A stretch of 9,308 nucleotides of DNA from Actinomycetes bacterium (lineage in GTDB: Bacteria; Actinomycetota; Actinomycetes; Actinomycetales; Cellulomonadaceae), in the NCBI GenBank assembly GCA_023461115.1, contig JAEWOA010000063.1:1-9308 (forward strand), read 5' to 3'. The position numbers and the translations under genes are program-made. Numbering within the stretch: position 1 is the first letter of the stretch; every line of letters starts with the position of its first letter. This document shows, piece after piece, positions 5,281-9,308 of the stretch. The notes beneath the pieces are model-generated. The model was not told the DNA's origin. It saw nothing but the letters and a program-made list of their open reading frames with translations, and searched no databases.

Positions 5281-6258
5281 TTACCAGGGGCCGTAGATGC
5301 GTTCGCTGTTGGCCGCCAGGGTGGCGCAGAGCTCGCGCAAGTCGTCCTGGCGGGTGGCGGCCAGGGCCCGGACCGTGCCTGGCAGCAGGTAGGGCGCGTT
5401 CGGGCGGCCGCGCAGCGGATGGGCCGTCAGGTACGGCGCATCGGTCTCGACGAGGAGCAGCGACGCCGGCAACAGCCGGGCCGCCTCACGCAGCTCCGCG
5501 TTCGCGGGGAACGACACCGGCCCTGCGAACGAGCAGAACCACCCGTGCTCGGCCGCCAGCCCGGCCAACGCCGCACCCCCGGAGAAGCAGTGGAACACCG
5601 TGCGCTCCGGGGCGCCGTCGGCCAGCAGGACCTCGACGACCTCGTCGTGCGCGTCCCGGTCGTGGATCTGCAGCGCGAGGCCCAGCTCCTTGGCCAACGC
5701 GATGTGCGCGCGGAACGCCTCGCGCTGCACCTGCCGCCCGCGCGGCCCGGCGCGGAAGTGGTCCAGGCCCGTCTCCCCGATCGCGCGGATCCGGCGGTTC
5801 GCCTTGGCGGTGTGCTCGACGACGCCCAGCGCCTCGTCGAGCGGGATCTCGTGCCGCTCCTCGGGAGCGGGCTCGAGCCCGTCGGGCGCGACCTCCCGCA
5901 CCCCGGCGTGCAGCACGGCCTCGTTGGGGTGGATCGCGACCGCCCCCAGGAGCTCGCCGCGCTCGGCGACGGCCGCGTCGGTCCACGCGATCGCCTCCAG
6001 GTCGCACCCCACCTGGACCATGCGGGTCACGCCGACCGCGGTCGCCCGGGCCAGGTGCGCCGCGAGGTCGGGGCGCGGGCGGGCCTCGTCGTCGCGGTCG
6101 TCCTCGAGCTCCGGGAAGAGCGACGACGAAGGCGTGGGCGCCGACCATCCGGGCGCGTCCCACGCGAGCACCGACTCCAGGTGGGTGTGGTTGTCCACCA
6201 CCGCCAGGGGCAGCTGCTCAGGCGGCGCCGGCCAGGCCCGCTCCCTCGTCTTGCCCAT
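5281..6258 (-). CDS. tatD: TatD-family metal-dependent hydrolase / 3'-5' DNase
   Basis: This cytoplasmic TIM-barrel hydrolase of the amidohydrolase superfamily belongs to a family with metal-dependent 3'-5' exonuclease activity on DNA and a role in oxidative-damage repair. The 325-residue protein shows the metal ligands in order. H24 and H26 lie in DNHTHLE, E162 in AIGETGLDHF, H199 in LQIHDRDAHDE, H223 in TVFHCFSGG and D273 in VETDAPYL. The usual PYLTAHPLRGRPNAP and the C-terminal NSERIYG are present. The HP motif appears as AIHPNEA, as is common in actinobacterial members. An acidic, low-complexity stretch at about 41-64 looks like a surface loop. The ATG at 6258 lies 8 nt after the metG stop, and the G-run GGGGG in that gap serves as RBS, so the two genes are one operon. 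The frame is open upstream only as a shadow of metG. The exact substrate is not evident. Confidence 0.94.
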   Translation of the reverse strand: MGKTRERAWPAPPEQLPLAVVDNHTHLESVLAWDAPGWSAPTPSSSLFPELEDDRDDEARPRPDLAAHLARATAVGVTRMVQVGCDLEAIAWTDAAVAERGELLGAVAIHPNEAVLHAGVREVAPDGLEPAPEERHEIPLDEALGVVEHTAKANRRIRAIGETGLDHFRAGPRGRQVQREAFRAHIALAKELGLALQIHDRDAHDEVVEVLLADGAPERTVFHCFSGGAALAGLAAEHGWFCSFAGPVSFPANAELREAARLLPASLLLVETDAPYLTAHPLRGRPNAPYLLPGTVRALAATRQDDLRELCATLAANSERIYGPW

Positions 6259-6266
6259 GCGGCCCC

Positions 6267-8051
6267 CTATCGCGCGGCGTACCGCGCGAGCTCCTCGGCG
6301 ACGATCGAGTCGTCGAGCTTGGTGAACACCGGTGTCGGCTTGGCCACCGGGGCGCCCGGACGCACCGACGCCGACGCGAACGCGGGGACGTCGCGGTAGT
6401 CGCCGGTGATGATCGGGTACGCGCGCGTCTCGTCGTCGAGGTCGGTGACCTCCTCGATGCGCGGCTGGGGCGCGAACACGCCCGTGCCGCCGAGGGTCTC
6501 GTGGACCTCTTGCGCGGAATGCGGCAGGAACGGCGCGAGCAGCGTGTTGGCGTCGGAGACCACCTGCGCGGCCGTGTTCAGCACGGTGCCCAGGCGCTCG
6601 CGGTCGGTGGTGAGCTTCCACGGCTCGGTCTCGGAGATGTACCGGTTGGCCTCGCCGACCACGCGCATGGCCTCGCCGATCGCGGCCTTGTGCCGGTGCG
6701 TGCCGATCAGGTCGCCCACCTTGCCGAACGCGTCCGACGACTGCGCCAGCAGCGCGCGGTCCACGTCGGCCAACGGGCCGGCCGCCGGGATCTCACCGAA
6801 GTTCTTGTGGATCATGCTCGCGGTGCGGTTCACCAGGTTGCCCCAGCCCGCGACCAGCTCGTCGTTGGTGCGGCGCAGGAAGTCCGCCCACGTGAAGTCG
6901 GAGTCCTGGTTCTCCGGGCCCGCCACCGAGATGAAGTAGCGCAGCGCGTCCGGCTGGTAGCGCGCGAGCATGTCCCGCACGTAGATGACGATGCCGCGCG
7001 ACGACGCGAACTTCTTGCCCTCCATCGTCAGGAACTCGCTCGAGACCACCTCGGTGGGCAGCTGCAGGTCCCCGAAGATCCCCGGCGCGCCGCCCTTGTC
7101 GCCCAAGCCGTCGTAGCCCAACAGCTCCGCGGGCCAGATCTGGCTGTGGAACGTGATGTTGTCCTTGCCCATGAAGTAGTAGGACAACGCCTGCGGGTCG
7201 TTCCACCACTGGCGCCACGCCTCGGGCTCGCCGGACCGGCGCGCCCACTCCACCGACGCCGACAGGTACCCGATCACCGCGTCGAACCACACGTACAGGC
7301 GCTTGTTGGGGTTGTCCTCCCACCCGGCGAGCGGCACGGGGATGCCCCAGTCGATGTCGCGCGTCATGGCGCGCGGGCGCATGTCGTCGATCAGGTTGAG
7401 CGAGAAGTTCAGGACGTTGGGCCGCCAGTCCGTGCGCCCGCGCAGCCACGTCTCCAACGCGCCCGCGAACGCCGGCAGGTCCAGGAAGAAGTGCGTGGAC
7501 TCGACGAACTTCGGCGTCTCACCGTTGATGCGGCTGTGCGGGTTGATCAGGTCGATCGCGTCGAGCTGGTTGCCGCAGTTGTCGCACTGGTCGCCGCGCG
7601 CGCCGTCGTACCCGCAGATCGGGCACGTGCCCTCGATGTAGCGGTCCGGCAGCGTGCGGCCCGTCGACGGGCTGATCGCGCCCATCGTCGTCTGCTCCAC
7701 CATGTAGCCGTTCTTGTGCACCGTGCGGAACAGCTCCTGCGCGACGGCGTAGTGGTTGCGCGTCGTCGTGCGGGTGAACAGGTCGTAGGTGAGGCCCAAC
7801 GCGGTGAGGTCCTCGACGATCACGCGGTTGTACCGGTCCGCGAGCTCCTGCGGCGGCACGCCCTCCTGCTCGGCCTGCACCAGGATCGGCGTGCCGTGCT
7901 CGTCGGTGCCCGACACCATCAGCACGTCGTGGCCCGCCATGCGCATGTACCGGGAGAAGACGTCCGACGGGACGCCGAAGCCGGCGACGTGACCGATGTG
8001 GCGGGGGCCGTTCGCGTAAGGCCATGCGACGGCCGACAGGATGCGGGACAT
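6267..8051 (-). CDS. metG: Methionyl-tRNA synthetase
   Basis: This class I synthetase charges initiator and elongator tRNA-Met with methionine in the cytoplasm. The 594-residue protein starts MSRILSAVAWPYANG. HIGH is at 18-21 and SGTDEHGTP at about 47-55. A single zinc knuckle is formed by C143, C146, C156 and C159. The methionine-site region includes YVWFDAVIGYLSAS at about 253-266. The second ATP signature appears as KKFASS at about 346-351, in place of KMSKS, as usual for actinobacterial enzymes. The anticodon-binding helical domain follows, with the terminal WKL...A.VLL-type helices. There is no C-terminal Trbp111-like tRNA-binding domain, consistent with the length. The ATG at 8051 is certain from the family N-terminus; the frame is open to 8561 only across the neighbouring gene. 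TAGGAT ends 7 nt before the ATG, so the gene may be leaderless. tatD follows after 8 nt. Confidence 0.97.
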   Translation of the reverse strand: MSRILSAVAWPYANGPRHIGHVAGFGVPSDVFSRYMRMAGHDVLMVSGTDEHGTPILVQAEQEGVPPQELADRYNRVIVEDLTALGLTYDLFTRTTTRNHYAVAQELFRTVHKNGYMVEQTTMGAISPSTGRTLPDRYIEGTCPICGYDGARGDQCDNCGNQLDAIDLINPHSRINGETPKFVESTHFFLDLPAFAGALETWLRGRTDWRPNVLNFSLNLIDDMRPRAMTRDIDWGIPVPLAGWEDNPNKRLYVWFDAVIGYLSASVEWARRSGEPEAWRQWWNDPQALSYYFMGKDNITFHSQIWPAELLGYDGLGDKGGAPGIFGDLQLPTEVVSSEFLTMEGKKFASSRGIVIYVRDMLARYQPDALRYFISVAGPENQDSDFTWADFLRRTNDELVAGWGNLVNRTASMIHKNFGEIPAAGPLADVDRALLAQSSDAFGKVGDLIGTHRHKAAIGEAMRVVGEANRYISETEPWKLTTDRERLGTVLNTAAQVVSDANTLLAPFLPHSAQEVHETLGGTGVFAPQPRIEEVTDLDDETRAYPIITGDYRDVPAFASASVRPGAPVAKPTPVFTKLDDSIVAEELARYAAR

Positions 8052-8058
8052 GCCGCGA

Positions 8059-8064
8059 ATCCTA
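8059..8064 (-). promoter_or_regulatory. -10-like TAGGAT 7 nt before the metG ATG
   Basis: TAGGAT on the minus strand matches TANNNT and ends exactly 7 nt upstream of the ATG, placing the expected start of transcription on the ATG itself. The AGGA inside it could also act as a weak Shine-Dalgarno at 8 nt. No -35 hexamer near TTGACA is seen at 16-19 nt upstream. The 59-nt gap after the upstream gene otherwise shows no clear terminator. Confidence 0.45.
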
Positions 8065-8110
8065 GGCGAGCAGGTCGGCGCGGCGCTGGGCCGTCCGGCA
8101 CTCTCGTGGT

Positions 8111-9298
8111 TCAGCGCACCGACACACGTAGCAACCGGTCGTCGCCTGCGCGTTCGTCGCCGCGGCCGTCCGTGTTGTTGGTGAGCACGACGAGGCTGCC
8201 GTCCGGCGCCACCGCGACCGCGCGCAGCCGCCCGTGGTCCGTGAGCAGCGCCTGCGGGGCGCCCGTGCCGTCCGGTGTCAGCGGCAGCCGCCACAGCCGC
8301 TGCCCCCGCAGCCCGGCGACGTACACGCCCTCGTCGGTGACCGCGAGGCCGCTGGGCGACGCGGCGTCGGTGCGCCAGACCGCCACCGGGTCCGTGAACC
8401 CCGCGCCGCCGCCCTGGCCCTCGACGTCCGGCCAGCCGTAGTTGTTGCCCGGCTCGATCAGGTTCACCTCGTCCCACGTGTTCTGCCCGAACTCCGAGGC
8501 GTACATGCGCCCGTCGCTGGCCCAGCCGAGACCCTGGACGTTGCGGTGCCCGTAGCTCCACACGGGCGACCCCGCGAACGGGTTGCCCGGCGCCGGAGCG
8601 CCGTCGAACGTGACCCGCAGGATCTTGCCGCCGAGGCTGCGCTTGTCCTGCGAGTTGGGCCGGTCCGCGGCGTCGCCCGTCGTGACGTACAGGAACCCGT
8701 CGGGGCCCACCGCGAGGCGGCCGCCGTTGTGGTTCCCCGCCGCGGGGATGCCGGTGAGGATCGGGGTGAGCGCGCCCAGCGTCGTGCCCCGGAGCGTCCC
8801 GCGCAGGACGCGGTTGTCTCTCGCGCTGGTCAGGTAGAAGGCCAGGTCCGCGGTGTCCCCTTGCCGGCTCAGCACCGCCATGCCGAGCAGGCCGCCCTCG
8901 CCGCGGTGGCGCGTCTGGTCCTGCAGTTGCGCGGCCCCCGGGCCGCCGAGCACCGTGGGCCTGCCGACGCTCGGCAGCGCGACGACCTGCGCGGAGTCCC
9001 GCAGCGTGATCAGCGTGGTGTCCCCGACGAACGCGACGTCCCAGGGCGCGTGCAAGCCCGTGGCGACGTCCTCGACGTCGATCGTGACCTCCGGCTTGCC
9101 CGAGGGTGCGGCCGGCGCGGGGCTCGTCGTCGGGTCAGGGCTGGTCGTCGGGCCAGGGCCGGGTGGCGGGCTCATGGGCGACGAGGGCGTCGTCGTCGCC
9201 ACGCGCGCGGCCGGCTCGCCGTCGGTGCACGCGCCCAGCAGCAGGCTCCCGACGGCGCCGGTCACGACGAGCAACGCCAGCCCTCGGCCGCGCGGCAC
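8111..9298 (-). CDS. PQQ-dependent sugar (aldose/glucose) dehydrogenase-type lipoprotein
   Basis: This is a secreted beta-propeller protein of the soluble glucose dehydrogenase / aldose sugar dehydrogenase (YliI-like) family, which oxidises sugars with PQQ as cofactor. The N-terminus PRGRG plus the hydrophobic run LALLVVTGAVGSLLL ends in the lipobox LLGAC (C24), so it should be a membrane-anchored lipoprotein. Residues 25-70 are a Thr/Ser/Pro-rich linker. The propeller carries RGEGGLLGMAV (about 132-142) and GNHNGGRLAVGPDGFLY (about 188-204), whose H190 is the candidate catalytic base. YGHRNVQGLGW follows at about 249-259, then EFGQNTWDEVNLI and NYGWPDVEG at about 269-294. The start is a GTG 10 bp from the window edge with an ill-placed GGGG, so an earlier start outside the window cannot be excluded. 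Some relatives lack demonstrated PQQ activity, so the substrate is open. The metG neighbour suggests no functional link. Confidence 0.88.
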   Translation of the reverse strand: MPRGRGLALLVVTGAVGSLLLGACTDGEPAARVATTTPSSPMSPPPGPGPTTSPDPTTSPAPAAPSGKPEVTIDVEDVATGLHAPWDVAFVGDTTLITLRDSAQVVALPSVGRPTVLGGPGAAQLQDQTRHRGEGGLLGMAVLSRQGDTADLAFYLTSARDNRVLRGTLRGTTLGALTPILTGIPAAGNHNGGRLAVGPDGFLYVTTGDAADRPNSQDKRSLGGKILRVTFDGAPAPGNPFAGSPVWSYGHRNVQGLGWASDGRMYASEFGQNTWDEVNLIEPGNNYGWPDVEGQGGGAGFTDPVAVWRTDAASPSGLAVTDEGVYVAGLRGQRLWRLPLTPDGTGAPQALLTDHGRLRAVAVAPDGSLVVLTNNTDGRGDERAGDDRLLRVSVR

Positions 9299-9308
9299 GT
9301 CCCCGTTC

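Noticed and set aside
6259..6621. N-terminal extension of TatD by 121 codons
   Set aside because: It overlaps the metG 3' end out of frame, is Arg-rich shadow sequence, and the ATG at 6258 begins the family N-terminus.
5274..8441. 1055-codon plus-strand open frame, and similar long plus-strand frames at 433-2028, 2116-3798 and 3886-5130
   Set aside because: They run antisense to well-recognised minus-strand genes, are rich in Arg, Pro, Ala and Gly with no domains, and are the usual stop-poor shadows of very high-GC coding DNA.
8052..8561. N-terminal extension of MetG
   Set aside because: It overlaps the dehydrogenase gene. MSRILSAVAWPYANG is the normal beginning of the enzyme.
1..9308. CRISPR array, tRNA, rRNA, prophage or toxin-antitoxin genes
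   Set aside because: None was seen on either strand. The only tandem repeats are the three 18-bp units, which have no spacers.

Overview
This is a very GC-rich window with dense, codon-biased genes, all on the minus strand. It reads as an actinobacterial chromosome. The best guess is a Cellulomonas-like member of the Micrococcales, judged from the style of the Rpf and RsmA proteins; the genus is inference. The core order metG - tatD - rpfB-type gene - rsmA (ksgA) - ispE matches the well-known Mycobacterium tuberculosis order metS-tatD-rpfB-ksgA-ispE, so most of the window is conserved housekeeping chromosome rather than an island.

In the direction of transcription (right to left): 9298-8111 is a secreted lipoprotein of the PQQ-type soluble aldose/glucose dehydrogenase fold. 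8051-6267 is methionyl-tRNA synthetase. 6258-5281 is a TatD-family metal-dependent hydrolase, 8 nt behind metG. The intergenic stretch 5059-5280 holds a C-rich run after tatD, a 68-nt near-palindrome and a regulatory box. 5058-3865 and 3615-2401 are two tandem, paralogous envelope proteins. Both have a membrane anchor, three DUF348 repeats and a G5 domain, but they end in different muralytic domains: lytic-transglycosylase-like in the first, true Rpf in the second. A strong hairpin ends the second gene. 2309-1305 (rsmA) and 1308-331 (ispE) overlap by GTGA and form an operon. After a 250-bp gap with a perfect hairpin, G/C-tract elements and an 18-bp tandem repeat, the first 26 codons of an ArsR-like regulator (80-1) run off the left edge.

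The genes serve translation and RNA (MetG, RsmA), nucleic-acid or stress hydrolysis (TatD), isoprenoid precursor synthesis (IspE) and peptidoglycan remodelling or resuscitation (the two DUF348-G5 enzymes). The most interesting signals are regulatory. A 22-bp box, 18/22 identical, lies upstream of both paralogues and is built from 11-bp-spaced GTYAC half-sites, as expected for an OmpR-family regulator such as MtrA. The rpfB leader has mutually exclusive hairpins. A near-palindrome sits before the first paralogue. Two TAA stops run straight into C-tracts. -10-like hexamers lie exactly 7 nt before three ATG codons. I saw no tRNA, rRNA, CRISPR array, insertion sequence or phage gene.
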